A DNA stretch of 64,000 bases from Hyphomicrobium_A sp963817485 (GTDB taxonomy: Bacteria; Pseudomonadota; Alphaproteobacteria; Rhizobiales; Hyphomicrobiaceae), in the NCBI GenBank assembly GCA_963817485.1, contig CAWFOR010000026.1, positions 124,001-188,000 of the forward strand. The letters are read 5' to 3'. The position numbers were made by a program, and so were the translations under genes. The notes below the pieces were generated by a model. The model was not told where the DNA came from and searched no databases. It saw nothing but the letters and a program-made list of their open reading frames with translations. Positions 45,323 to 53,767 of this stretch are shown piece after piece (the first letter of the stretch is position 1; every line of letters begins with the position of its first letter).

Positions 45323-46141
45323 TCAGATCGCGGTCGTCGGCAGCGGCTGGGCCACTCTCCACGCCTTGTCCGCAAGTGCAAGCTCCTCGCGGCCCTGGCT
45401 CGCGGCGATGCAGGCCTCCACCGCCGCCGCCGCGCGCCCGAGGCTCGACTCCGGCACGGCGCCGTTCAGCACGTGGCCGAGGTAAAGCGCGGCGATCATA
45501 TCGCCCGTACCATGCGGAGCGGCCGACCGCCGAGGCACAAAGGACGCATGCGCGGCGTCCGCGTGCACGAGCAGCGTCGCGAGCTGCTCGTCGGGCGCCG
45601 GAACGGACGTCGCGAGCACCCGCGGGGCGTCGAGCAGGCGGGCGGCCCCGAAGGCGCTATCGAGGTCGCTCGCCTCCACGTCCGCGAGCCACTCGAGCTC
45701 GAACAGGTTCGGCGTCGCCACGTCGCACAGCGGGATCAGGTGCTGGCCGATGGCGTCCGCGGTCGCTTCGTCGAGGTAGAGGCCGCCCGGCTCGTCGCCG
45801 AATACGGGATCGCAGACGTAGAGGGCGGCTGGGTTCTCGGCGCGCACGCGCGCAACCGCGGCCTTGGCGGCGGCGACGTGCTCGGTTGCCGGCAGGTAGC
45901 CGGTCAGCACTGCGTCGATCGATTCGAGCCAGCCGTTGGCGTCGAGGCTGTCCATCATCTGGCCGAGCATGGCCGCCGAGATGCGCTCGCCCGAGAATGG
46001 GCCGTAGCCGGGGTGGTTCGACAGCACCACCGTCGGCACCGCGATGACCTCGTGGCCGAGCGACTGCAGCGCCGGGACGATGGCCGCGAGGCCGACCGAG
46101 CCGAAGGCGACGTGGGAGGAGAGTGCGAGGACGCGGGCCAT
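45323..46141 (-). CDS. pdxY: Pyridoxal kinase PdxY
   Basis: Phosphorylates pyridoxal to PLP in the vitamin B6 salvage path. The 272 residues begin MARVLALSSHVAFGSVGLAA and include TVVLSNHPGYGPFSG (substrate loop), the ATP/phosphate motif PHGTGDMIAALYLG with its catalytic Asp, and TPNLFELEWL. The family start is clearly the ATG at 46141. It lies 19 bp upstream of nhaA on the same strand and the two may be cotranscribed. Confidence 0.92.
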   Translation of the reverse strand: MARVLALSSHVAFGSVGLAAIVPALQSLGHEVIAVPTVVLSNHPGYGPFSGERISAAMLGQMMDSLDANGWLESIDAVLTGYLPATEHVAAAKAAVARVRAENPAALYVCDPVFGDEPGGLYLDEATADAIGQHLIPLCDVATPNLFELEWLADVEASDLDSAFGAARLLDAPRVLATSVPAPDEQLATLLVHADAAHASFVPRRSAAPHGTGDMIAALYLGHVLNGAVPESSLGRAAAAVEACIAASQGREELALADKAWRVAQPLPTTAI

Positions 46142-46281
46142 CTGATCTCCGGCTCGGGTGTGGAAGAGCTGTGCGCCGTTTCTGCCGCAGCGCTCATCCG
46201 CCGCCAAGGCCAATCACCGCGGTCTTGGTGTTCCCTCCTGCGCGCGCTATGGTGCGGTGCACAACGAGGGAGGAAAGCGGG

Positions 46282-47182
46282 ATGCAGGTTCGCCCCCGCC
46301 GCAGCGTGCTCTACATGCCGGGCTTGAACGAGCGCGCCCTCGACAAGGCGCGGACGATCCCGGCCGATTCGCTGATCCTCGATCTGGAGGATTCCGTCGC
46401 CCCGGAAGGCAAGGCTGCGGCCCGCGCGGGCGTGTGCGCGGCGGTCAAGGCCGGCGGGTACGGGCGGCGCGAGCTCGTAATCCGGCCCAATGCCATCGAG
46501 ACCGCCTGGGGCATGGACGACCTGCGCGCGGCCGCGAGCGTGGCACCCGATGCGATCCTGGTGCCGAAGGTGGCGCAGCCGGGCGACATCGTGACGGTGG
46601 CCAAGGTGCTGGGCTCCATCGGCGCGCCGGCGAAGACGCGGCTGTGGGCGATGATGGAGACGCCGAGCTCGGTGCTGAACGCGCGCGAGATCGCGGCGCT
46701 CGGCGCCGACCCGGCCAACCGCCTCGCCTGCCTCGTCATGGGGACGAACGACCTGTTGAAGGAATCGCCGCGCCCGCGCACTCCACAACCGCATCGCCGT
46801 GGTGCCGTGGCTGGCCATGACCATCGTCGCCGCGCGCGCCTACGGCCTCGACATCCTCGACGGCGTCTACAACGACTTCCGCGACGAGGCCGGCTTCGGC
46901 GCCGAGTGCGAGCACGGGCGCACGCTCGGCATGGACGGCAAGACGCTGATCCATCCCTCGCAGGTCGGGCCGTGCAACGAGATCTTCTCGCCCACGGAGG
47001 AGGAGGCGTCGTGGGCGCGCAAGATCATCGCGTCCTTCGAGGAGCCGGAGAACGCGCACAAGGGCGTCATCGTGGTCGAAGGCAAGATGGTGGAGCGGCT
47101 GCATCTGGTGCAGGCAAGGCGCACCGTCGCCATCGCGGAGACGATCGCGGCCATGCGCAAGGTCGAGGAGCCGTGGTTCTGA
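46282..47182 (+). CDS. CoA ester lyase of the HpcH/HpaI-CitE family (malyl-CoA lyase/thioesterase-like), frame broken once
   Basis: A C-C lyase or thioesterase acting on malyl-CoA-type esters. It starts MQVRPRRSVLYMPGLNERAL behind GGGAGGAAAG. DSLILDLEDSVAPEGK and LVIRPNAIET hold the CoA/metal site and WAMMETPSSVLNA the catalytic Glu region. One extra C near 46770 breaks the frame before LHNRIAVVPWLAMTIVAARA; bridged length is about 300. The opening resembles (3S)-malyl-CoA thioesterase (Mcl2-like) more than MclA, but I cannot separate these. The following MaoC hydratase supports the ethylmalonyl-CoA pathway. Confidence 0.85.
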
Positions 47183-47291
47183 GCGCGTGCTGCCTTCAGG
47201 CCGGGCAACAAAGAGCATCGACAGGGCCGCACGTTTCGGACTAATCGGCAGCGGCCACGCACCGCAGCCTGAGAGGCATAGATCCCGCCCG

Positions 47292-48351
47292 ATGACATCG
47301 ACCAAAACCAACCCCGGCAACTTCTTCGAGGATTTCCGTTTCGGGCAGACGATCGTGCACGCGACGCCGCGCACGGTCACGGTGGGCGACGCCGCGCTCT
47401 ATACGAGCCTCTACGGCACGCGCTTTGCGGTGCAATCCTCCGATGCCTTCGCCAAGGCTATCGGCTATCCGCAATCCCCGCTCGACGATCTGCTCACGTT
47501 CCACGTCGTGTTCGGCAAGACCGACGCCCGACATCTCGCTCAACGCCATCGCCAACCTCGGCTACGCCAACTGCCGCTTCCTGAAGCCGGCCTATCCCGG
47601 CGACACGCTGTCGTCGGTGTCGGAGGTGATCGGCGTAAAGGAGAACTCCAACCGCGAGACGGGCACCGTCTACGTGCGCTCCACCGGGCGCAACCAGAAG
47701 GGCGAGGTGGTGCTGGAGTACGTGCGCTGGGTGATGGTGAGGAAGCGCGACAAGGATGCGCCCGCGCCCGAGGCGGTGGTGCCGGAGCTGCCGGCGCGCG
47801 TCGATCCGGCGAGCCTCGGCAGCGCGGTGCCCAAGCTCGACATCGGCAAGTACGACTTCGCGCTCGCCGGCTCGCCCTACCGCTGGGGCGACTACGAGGT
47901 GGGCGAGAAGATCGACCACGTCGACGGCATGACGCTGGAGGAGGCCGAGCACCAGATTGCGACGCGGCTCTACCAGAACACGGCCAAGGTGCACTTCAAC
48001 CAGCACACGGAGGCGAAGGGCCGCTTCGGCAAGCGCATCGTGTATGGCGGCGTCGTCATCTCGCTCGCGCGCGCGCTGTCGTTCAACGGCTTGAACAACG
48101 CGTTCCACCTGGCGGCGATCAACGGCGGACGCCACGTGTCGCCCTGCTTTGCCGGCGACACGGTCTATGCGTGGTCGGAGGTCTTGGAGAAGGCGGAGCT
48201 GCCGGGCCGCAAGGACGTCGGCGCGCTGCGCATCCGGCTCGTCGCGGTGAAGAACCAGGACTGCGCGGCGTTCCCGCTCAAGAAGGCCGACGGCCAGTAT
48301 GAGGATTGCGTGCTGCTCGACCTCGACGCCTGGGTGTTGCTACCACGGTAG
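47292..48351 (+). CDS. MaoC-family hydratase, probably mesaconyl-CoA hydratase, frame broken once
   Basis: A double hot-dog MaoC-type hydratase. It starts MTSTKTNPGNFFEDFRFGQT and includes the HATPRTVTVGDAALYTSLYG segment typical of mesaconyl-CoA hydratase, which converts mesaconyl-CoA to beta-methylmalyl-CoA. Near 47520 one extra base separates FHVVFGKT from PDISLNAIANLGYANCRF. The bridged product has about 352 residues. It follows the CoA ester lyase by 109 bp on the same strand; the two would catalyse adjoining steps of the ethylmalonyl-CoA pathway. Confidence 0.85.
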
Positions 48352-48389
48352 TTGACGACTACGGGATACCCGTATAGGCTGTGGCAGCC

Positions 48390-48632
48390 ATGAAGTTCGA
48401 GTGGCCACGGGGTCAGTTTCGAAGCGGCCCAGGCCGTCTTCGCGGACTTACAGGCCGTCGAGCTGCTTGACAACTCGACTGAGGAGGAACGATGGCGCCT
48501 TCTCGGGTGGGCAGGCTCCGACATCCTCTTGGTGGTTTACACCGAGCGCGCGATAGAGTGCGGATCATCTCAGCACGCAAGGCGAGCAAACGTGAGCAAG
48601 AAGTCTACCGTGAGCAAGGCGAGCCGGACTAA
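48390..48632 (+). pseudogene. BrnT-like toxin gene, damaged by a deletion and a frame break
   Basis: The N-terminal MKFEW of BrnT (an RNase toxin) is followed after only one base by HGVSFEAAQAVFADLQ; about 11 residues (roughly 32 bp) usually in between are missing. The middle part ends VVYTERA and the C-terminal part DRVRIISARKASKREQEVY is in another frame, needing one added base near 48550. Unlike the other breaks in the window these are losses, so real decay is plausible. It overlaps the HTH antitoxin. A weak promoter candidate TTGACG (48352) - TATAGG (48373) precedes it. Confidence 0.75.
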
Positions 48633-48897
48633 GACGGAGGTCTCCGATCTCGACAATCCTGAGCTGAACGCAGCCGAGCTGCGGGCACTGAAGCGCGTTG
48701 CGCCGATCAAGCGCATCCGTTGGCAGCTGGGGCTGTCACAGGAGGATTTCGCGCTCCGTTTCGAAATCCCGATCGGTACGCTTCGAGATTGGGAGCAGGG
48801 TAGGAGCAACCCGGACCGGCCGGCTCTCGCTTATCTGAAGGTAATCGGAAGCGACCCCGAGTTTGTCGCCAAGGCGTTGTCCCGGGCAAATCGCTAG
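48592..48897 (+). CDS. Helix-turn-helix antitoxin (BrnA-like partner of BrnT)
   Basis: A 101-residue protein (GTG start at 48592, or the GTG at 48610). The N-terminal DNPELNAAELRALKR resembles the BrnA DNPE element, followed by an XRE-type helix-turn-helix (RIRWQLGLSQEDFALRFEIP then GTLRDWEQGRSNPD). It overlaps the damaged BrnT gene, the usual toxin-first order of brnTA. If the toxin is inactive this is an orphan antitoxin or repressor. Confidence 0.85.
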   Translation: MSKKSTVSKASRTKTEVSDLDNPELNAAELRALKRVAPIKRIRWQLGLSQEDFALRFEIPIGTLRDWEQGRSNPDRPALAYLKVIGSDPEFVAKALSRANR

Positions 48898-49035
48898 GCC
48901 GCACGATGGCTCCCTGCGGCGATTGACGAATTGCCGCAGCGGCGCGCCGCGCTAGAACGCAAGCGAAACCCAGCAACGAGCGGCGGCGAGGCAAGCTCGC
49001 GGCGAGCCGACCCAAGGTAGACCCCAGGGAAACCC

Positions 49036-49464
49036 ATGGCCGAAGCGAGTTCCAGGCAGCCAGCGCGCGAGCGGCCGCTGTCACCGCACCTGCAGATCTA
49101 CCGCCCCGAGATCAACATGGTGATGTCGGTGTTCCACCGGATCACCGGCACCGCGCTCTATTTCGGCTCGCTGTTGCTCGCGTGGTGGCTGTTTGCGGCG
49201 GCGACGGGCCCGGACTACTTCGCCTTCGTCAACGGCCTCTTCGCCACCTGGCCGGGCATGATCGTCCTCGTCGGCTTTAGCTGGGCGCTGATCCATCACA
49301 TGCTCGGCGGCCTGCGCCATTTCATCTGGGACACCGGCTCCAATCTCGACATCGTCAGCGTCGACGTCCTGTCGTGGGCGACGATCATCCTGTCGCTGCT
49401 GCTGACCGCTGCGCTGTGGCTTTACATCGCTTCGACGAGAGGGTGGCTCGCGGCATGGCAATGA
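49036..49464 (+). CDS. sdhC: Succinate dehydrogenase cytochrome b556 subunit
   Basis: SdhC anchors succinate dehydrogenase and binds haem b and quinone. The 142 residues include RPLSPHLQIYRPEINMVMSV (family N-terminal motif), SVFHRITGTALYFG with the quinone-site Ser/Arg, and the haem ligand region ALIHHMLGGLRHFIWD. It overlaps sdhD. sdhCDA are contiguous, but sdhB is 8 kb away. Confidence 0.95.
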   Translation: MAEASSRQPARERPLSPHLQIYRPEINMVMSVFHRITGTALYFGSLLLAWWLFAAATGPDYFAFVNGLFATWPGMIVLVGFSWALIHHMLGGLRHFIWDTGSNLDIVSVDVLSWATIILSLLLTAALWLYIASTRGWLAAWQ

Positions 49465-49835
49465 TAACACCCCTAAAGCGCGCGCGCGGGTTGGGCTCCG
49501 CCAAGGAAGGCCCTGAGCACTTCATGCGCCAGCGGCTCACGGCCGCGTTGAACCTCGTGCTGGTGCCGTTCGCCGTCGGCCTCATCGCGACGCTCGCCGG
49601 CGCCGATCTCGCCACCGTCAAGGCGACGATCGCGCATCCGATCGTCGCCATCCTGCTCGTGGCGCTGATCGTCTCGATGGCCGTGCACATGCGCATCGGC
49701 ATGCAGGTCATCGTCGAGGACTATGTGCACGACGAGGGCGCCAAGATGCTCTTGCTGCTGGCGAACACCGTGTTTTCGTTCGGCGTCGCGGCCATAGCGA
49801 TCTTCGCCGTGCTGAAACTGAGCTTCGGGGCTTGA
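49455..49835 (+). CDS. sdhD: Succinate dehydrogenase hydrophobic membrane anchor subunit
   Basis: A 126-residue three-helix anchor partner of SdhC. It begins MAMITPLKRARGLGSAKEG with the typical EHFMRQRLTAALN segment, and its haem/quinone region is VHMRIGMQVIVEDYVHDE. The start is the ATG at 49455 or the ATG at 49461, which overlaps the sdhC stop as ATGA. It ends 5 bp before sdhA. Confidence 0.94.
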   Translation: MAMITPLKRARGLGSAKEGPEHFMRQRLTAALNLVLVPFAVGLIATLAGADLATVKATIAHPIVAILLVALIVSMAVHMRIGMQVIVEDYVHDEGAKMLLLLANTVFSFGVAAIAIFAVLKLSFGA

Positions 49836-49840
49836 CGCAA

Positions 49841-51688
49841 ATGGCGGACCACAAGGGCAACGGCGCGGAGAAGCCGGCGGCGCCCGCCGTCAACGGCAAG
49901 GCCTACCCGATCCACGATCACAGCTACGACGTCGTTGTCGTCGGCGCGGGCGGCGCGGGCCTGCGCGCGACGCTCGGCTGCGCGGAGGCCGGCCTCAAGA
50001 CGGCGTGCGTGACGAAGGTGTTCCCGACGCGCTCGCACACGGTTGCGGCGCAGGGCGGCGTCGCCGCGGCGCTCGGCAACATGGGCCCCGACGACTGGCG
50101 CTGGCACATGTACGACACCGTGAAGGGCGCCGACTGGCTCGGCGACCAGGACGCCATCGAATACCTCTGCCGCCACGCGCCCGCCGCCGTGTACGAGCTC
50201 GAGCACTACGGCCTCCCCTTCAGCCGCACCGAGGACGGCAAGATCTACCAGCGCCCCTTCGGCGGCATGACCACGCGCTTCGGCGAGGGCCCGCCCGCGC
50301 AGCGCACCTGCGCCGCCGCCGACCGCACCGGGCACGCCATGCTGCACACGCTTTACGGGCAGTCGCTGCGCCACGCGGCGGAGTTCTTCATCGAGTACTT
50401 CGCCATCGATCTCATCATGGACCGGGACGGCGCCTGCCGCGGCGTCATCGCGCTCAGCCTGGAGGACGGCTCGATCCACCAGTTCCGCGCCAAGAAGACC
50501 ATCCTGGCGACGGGCGGCTACGGGCGCACCTATTTCTCCTGCACGTCCGCGCACACCTGCACCGGCGACGGCAACGCCATGGTGCTGCGCGCCGGCCTGC
50601 CGCTGCAGGACATGGAGTTCGTGCAGTTCCACCCGACCGGCGTCTATGGCGCCGGCGTGCTCATCACCGAGGGCGCGCGCGGCGAGGGCGGCTACCTCAC
50701 CAACAGCGAGGGTGAGCGCTTCATGGAGCGCTACGCGCCGCACGCGAAGGATCTGGCCTCGCGCGACGTCGTCTCGCGCTCGATGACGATCGAGATCCGC
50801 GAGGGCCGCGGGCACGGCCCCGACAAGGACCACATCTACCTGCACCTCGACCACCTCGACCCGAAGGTTCTGGCCGAGCGGCTGCCCGGCATCACCGAGA
50901 GCGCCAAGGTGTTCGCCGGCGTCGATCTGCGCCGCGCGCCGATCCCGGTGCTGCCGACGGTGCACTACAACATGGGCGGCATCCCCACGAATTTCCACGG
51001 CGAGGTGCTGACGCTGAAGGACGGCAACCCCGATACGGTGGTGCCGGGGCTGATGGCGATCGGCGAGGCGGCCTGCGTCTCCGTGCACGGCGCCAACCGG
51101 CTCGGCTCGAACTCGCTCATCGATCTCGTGGTGTTCGGGCGTGCGGCGGCCCTGCGCTGCGCGGCGACGATCGAAGCCGGCGCCATGCCGACGGAGCTGC
51201 CCAAGGACGCGGCCGAGCAGGCGCTCGCCCGTCTCGACCGCTTCCGTTACGCCAACGGCGGCACGCCGACGGCGGACCTGCGCCTCAATATGCAGAAGAC
51301 GATGCAGGCGCACTGCGCGGTGTTCCGTGACGGGCCCGTGCTGGAGGAGGGCGTGCGCAAGATCGAGGAGATCTGGAAAGGCTCAGACGACATCCGCACC
51401 ACCGACCGGTCGCTGATCTGGAACTCCGACCTCGTCGAGACGCTGGAGTACGACAACCTCATCGCCCAGGCCGCGGTGACGGTGACGAGCGCGGACAACC
51501 GCAAGGAGAGCCGCGGCGCGCACGCGCGCGAGGACTTCCCCAACCGCGACGACGCCAACTGGATGAAGCACACGCTGTCGTGGGCCGATTACGGTTCAAA
51601 GACCGTGCGCCTCGACTATCGCCCCGTGCACACGCACACGATGACGAACGAGGTCAAGTACATCGAGCCGAAGGCACGCGTGTACTGA
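49841..51688 (+). CDS. sdhA: Succinate dehydrogenase flavoprotein subunit
   Basis: SdhA oxidises succinate to fumarate with covalently bound FAD. The 615 residues have the dinucleotide motif VVVVGAGGAGLRA, the FAD-linked His in RSHTVAAQGGVAAALG, the active-site GGMTTRFGEG region, and the late HGANRLGSNSL. The C-terminus YIEPKARVY is complete. The ATG at 49841 is better supported than the TTG 9 bp upstream. Confidence 0.97.
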   Translation: MADHKGNGAEKPAAPAVNGKAYPIHDHSYDVVVVGAGGAGLRATLGCAEAGLKTACVTKVFPTRSHTVAAQGGVAAALGNMGPDDWRWHMYDTVKGADWLGDQDAIEYLCRHAPAAVYELEHYGLPFSRTEDGKIYQRPFGGMTTRFGEGPPAQRTCAAADRTGHAMLHTLYGQSLRHAAEFFIEYFAIDLIMDRDGACRGVIALSLEDGSIHQFRAKKTILATGGYGRTYFSCTSAHTCTGDGNAMVLRAGLPLQDMEFVQFHPTGVYGAGVLITEGARGEGGYLTNSEGERFMERYAPHAKDLASRDVVSRSMTIEIREGRGHGPDKDHIYLHLDHLDPKVLAERLPGITESAKVFAGVDLRRAPIPVLPTVHYNMGGIPTNFHGEVLTLKDGNPDTVVPGLMAIGEAACVSVHGANRLGSNSLIDLVVFGRAAALRCAATIEAGAMPTELPKDAAEQALARLDRFRYANGGTPTADLRLNMQKTMQAHCAVFRDGPVLEEGVRKIEEIWKGSDDIRTTDRSLIWNSDLVETLEYDNLIAQAAVTVTSADNRKESRGAHAREDFPNRDDANWMKHTLSWADYGSKTVRLDYRPVHTHTMTNEVKYIEPKARVY

Positions 51689-51709
51689 CGGCGTGATCGC
51701 GAAAGCCAC

Positions 51710-52558
51710 ATGCGCACAGTCCTGATCACCGGAACCTCGTCGGGCTTCGGGCTGCTCGCCACGGTGGAGCTGGCGCTGCGCGGTTGGCGCGTGTTTGCCA
51801 CCATGCGCGATCTCGATCGCAAGGGGCCGCTGCTGGCGGCGCTCGACGCGGCCGGCGTGCGCAGCGCGGTCGAGATCAGCCGGCTCGACGTGACGCAGCC
51901 GGCTTCGGTGCGCGAAGCGGTCGCCGCGATGCTGCTTGCGACCGGCGGCAGGCTTGACGCGGTGGTGCAGAATGCTGGTGTCGCCGCGGGCGGCGCCTTC
52001 GAGGATCTTCCCGACGAAGACGTGCGCCGCGTCATGGAGACGAACTTCTTCGGCGTCCTCGATCTGACGCGCGTGCTGCTGCCGACCTTTCGCGCGCAGC
52101 GGACCGGCCGCATCCTCATCGTGTCGAGCGAGGCGGCGTTCATGGGCCAGCCGGCCAACTCGATCTACTGCGCCTCGAAGTGGGCGATCGAGGGCTGGGC
52201 CGAGGCGATCTGCCACGAGCTCGGTCCCTTCGGCATCGAGGTGGTGCTGGTCGAGCCCGGGCCTTACCCCACCGGCATCTGGCAGAACTCCCCGCGCATC
52301 TCGCCCGAAGGCAGCGCCTACCGACCGTGGGTGCAGTATGTGTTCCGTGCCGGCGAGGCGCATCTGCAGAAGCGCGGCGGCGACGCGCAGGTCGTGGCGG
52401 TTGCTATCGCAGACGTGCTCGAGGCGCAGCGGCCGGCGTTCCGCAATCCTGTCGGTCGGATCGCCCGCATCGCCCATTTCCTGCGCGGCAAGGTGCCGAG
52501 CACGCTCCTGCGCAGGATCGTCGGCCGCTATCTCGGCCTCGGCCGCGTGCGCCTATAG
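51710..52558 (+). CDS. Short-chain dehydrogenase/reductase
   Basis: A 282-residue classical SDR oxidoreductase. Cofactor motif TGTSSGFG (7-14), NAG at VVQNAGVAAGG, catalytic Ser in VSSEAAF and YxxxK in YCASKWAIEG; the substrate is unknown. It starts 21 bp after sdhA and may be cotranscribed with sdhCDA. Similar SDRs with an EPGPYPTGIW segment occur widely in Hyphomicrobiales. Confidence 0.88.
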   Translation: MRTVLITGTSSGFGLLATVELALRGWRVFATMRDLDRKGPLLAALDAAGVRSAVEISRLDVTQPASVREAVAAMLLATGGRLDAVVQNAGVAAGGAFEDLPDEDVRRVMETNFFGVLDLTRVLLPTFRAQRTGRILIVSSEAAFMGQPANSIYCASKWAIEGWAEAICHELGPFGIEVVLVEPGPYPTGIWQNSPRISPEGSAYRPWVQYVFRAGEAHLQKRGGDAQVVAVAIADVLEAQRPAFRNPVGRIARIAHFLRGKVPSTLLRRIVGRYLGLGRVRL

Positions 52559-52681
52559 CGCTTTTCCCTCAATGAGTTGCCCGGCAGTCGCAATCCTCGC
52601 CAAATTCCGTGCGAGGATAAAGTTGCCTCCAGGGAATTTGAAGGGAGGCGCGTCCCAAGTACCCAGACAGGAAACGACCAG

Positions 52682-53239
52682 ATGGACACGAGATCGTTGA
52701 CGCGGCTCGCCTTCGCGGCAGCCGCCTTTTTCATGGCCGCGGTGCCCGCCGCCATGGCGGAGGATGATTGCAAGAGCACGGTTGTTGCCGAAGGAAAGCC
52801 CGCTTCGCTGCGCGACCTCGGCGCCTATCCCAACTCGCTGTTGTCGTGGCGCTCCGCAGTGAAGGAGAAGTACGGCTCGGAATACAACTCCTGGCGCTAC
52901 TGCCAAGGACGCCAAGGTGGACTGCGTCGGAGCAACGACAGGCAGTGGATCTGCACGCGCACCGCGAAGCCCTGTAAGGACGTTCTGCACAAGGTGTTCG
53001 ACAGCGCGGCAAAAGCGGCGAAGGGCGACTGCAAGGCCGAGCCGCTCAGCTCCTACGGCGCGGCCAAGAAGGACGACAAGGCCGCCGAGAAGGAATCGAT
53101 CAGCGGCTGGGAGATCGACACCTCCAAGAAATACGGCAAGGAATGGGCGGTGTGGGATAAAGCCGGCGGCACCGACATCGACTGCCACAAGGTCGGCGAC
53201 GGCCAGCAGTGCATCGCCGTCGGGACACCCTGCAAGTAG
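52682..53239 (+). CDS. Small secreted Cys-rich protein with two related modules
   Basis: A 185-residue exported protein of unknown function. The ATG at 52682 gives a signal peptide cleaved near PAAMA. The body looks like two related units ending in QWICTRTAKPCK and QQCIAVGTPCK, with Ser/Trp/Lys-Tyr-Gly motifs (KEKYGSEYNSW and SKKYGKEWAVW) before each. Between 52895 and 52935 the in-frame sequence is odd, and the neighbouring frame gives AKDAKVDCVGAT, so a short compensating frame slip is possible. It has its own gap after the SDR gene. Confidence 0.72.
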   Translation: MDTRSLTRLAFAAAAFFMAAVPAAMAEDDCKSTVVAEGKPASLRDLGAYPNSLLSWRSAVKEKYGSEYNSWRYCQGRQGGLRRSNDRQWICTRTAKPCKDVLHKVFDSAAKAAKGDCKAEPLSSYGAAKKDDKAAEKESISGWEIDTSKKYGKEWAVWDKAGGTDIDCHKVGDGQQCIAVGTPCK

Positions 53240-53257
53240 GGCTTGCCGCACACGGCA

Positions 53258-53293
53258 CAAAAAAGCGGCGGTCGACATCATCGACCGCCGCTT
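53258..53293 (-). terminator. Intrinsic terminator of pqqA
   Basis: AAGCGGCGGTCGA (53263-53275) pairs perfectly with TCGACCGCCGCTT (53281-53293) around CATCA. Read on the minus strand it ends in a run of T (53264-53259). It lies 24 bp after the pqqA stop and may also end the plus-strand gene that stops at 53239. Confidence 0.88.
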
Positions 53294-53316
53294 CTCGTTA
53301 CTGCGTCGTCGGATCG

Positions 53317-53406
53317 TTAGATGATGTCGATCTCGGCCGGCAGATAGGACGTGACCTCGAGGCCAACTTCCTGCTCACGAACTGCGGGCTTTGTCCAAAC
53401 CTTCAT
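53317..53406 (-). CDS. pqqA: PQQ precursor peptide PqqA, solitary copy
   Basis: A 29-residue peptide MKVWTKPAVREQEVGLEVTS followed by YLPAEIDII. It carries the defining EVTSY segment, where Glu17 and Tyr21 are the residues fused by the radical SAM enzyme PqqE to make pyrroloquinoline quinone. A very good ribosome site (GAGGAGG) lies 6 nt before the ATG and a hairpin (53430-53448, 8 bp with one G-T) lies in the leader. An intrinsic terminator follows, so it is monocistronic; no pqqB, C, D or E is nearby. PQQ is the cofactor of methanol and other alcohol dehydrogenases. Confidence 0.9.
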   Translation of the reverse strand: MKVWTKPAVREQEVGLEVTSYLPAEIDII

Positions 53407-53527
53407 AGCTTCCTCCTCTGGAGAACAATGGCGGACCAGGGGTCCACCTAATGCCGAATAACCATCTTAATAGCAGCGCGGTTCGATAAACAGAAATCGC
53501 AATCGCGTGATGTTATTATAAGGAAAG

Positions 53528-53573
53528 CTTATCGACCCGATAAGTCTTGGCAGCCCCGTGACGGCTGCTTTTT
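53528..53573 (+). ncRNA. Candidate very short RNA or leader with tandem hairpins
   Basis: CTTATCG/CGATAAG (53528-53534 with 53538-53544) is followed by GCAGCC/GGCTGC (53550-53555 with 53563-53568) and TTTTT. A TATAAG box at about 53516 could serve as -10. It lies in the 361-bp gap 53407-53767 between pqqA and the next gene, which otherwise holds the pqqA leader and AT-rich sequence. It may equally be part of the divergent control region. Confidence 0.3.
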
Positions 53574-53767
53574 GCATCCCAGAGCTTGTCCCGTGGATGA
53601 CGCTTTGCGCGGCGCATGCGGACCAATCCGCCTTCACCCATCGACGCCGAATATCTCGCATTTGAGCTTCGGTCTTGGCCGAAGCTTAGCCTTATTCGCC
53701 TAGGGTTGCGCTCACGCACGGGGCCTCGCACCCGGCATGTCCAGCAACGAGCGAACGGGTCCTTTCC

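Noticed and set aside
48914..48939. CTGCGGC/GCCGCAG dyad before sdhC as a promoter or operator
   Set aside because: Only 7-bp arms in GC-rich sequence and no T run; too weak to call either a terminator or an operator.
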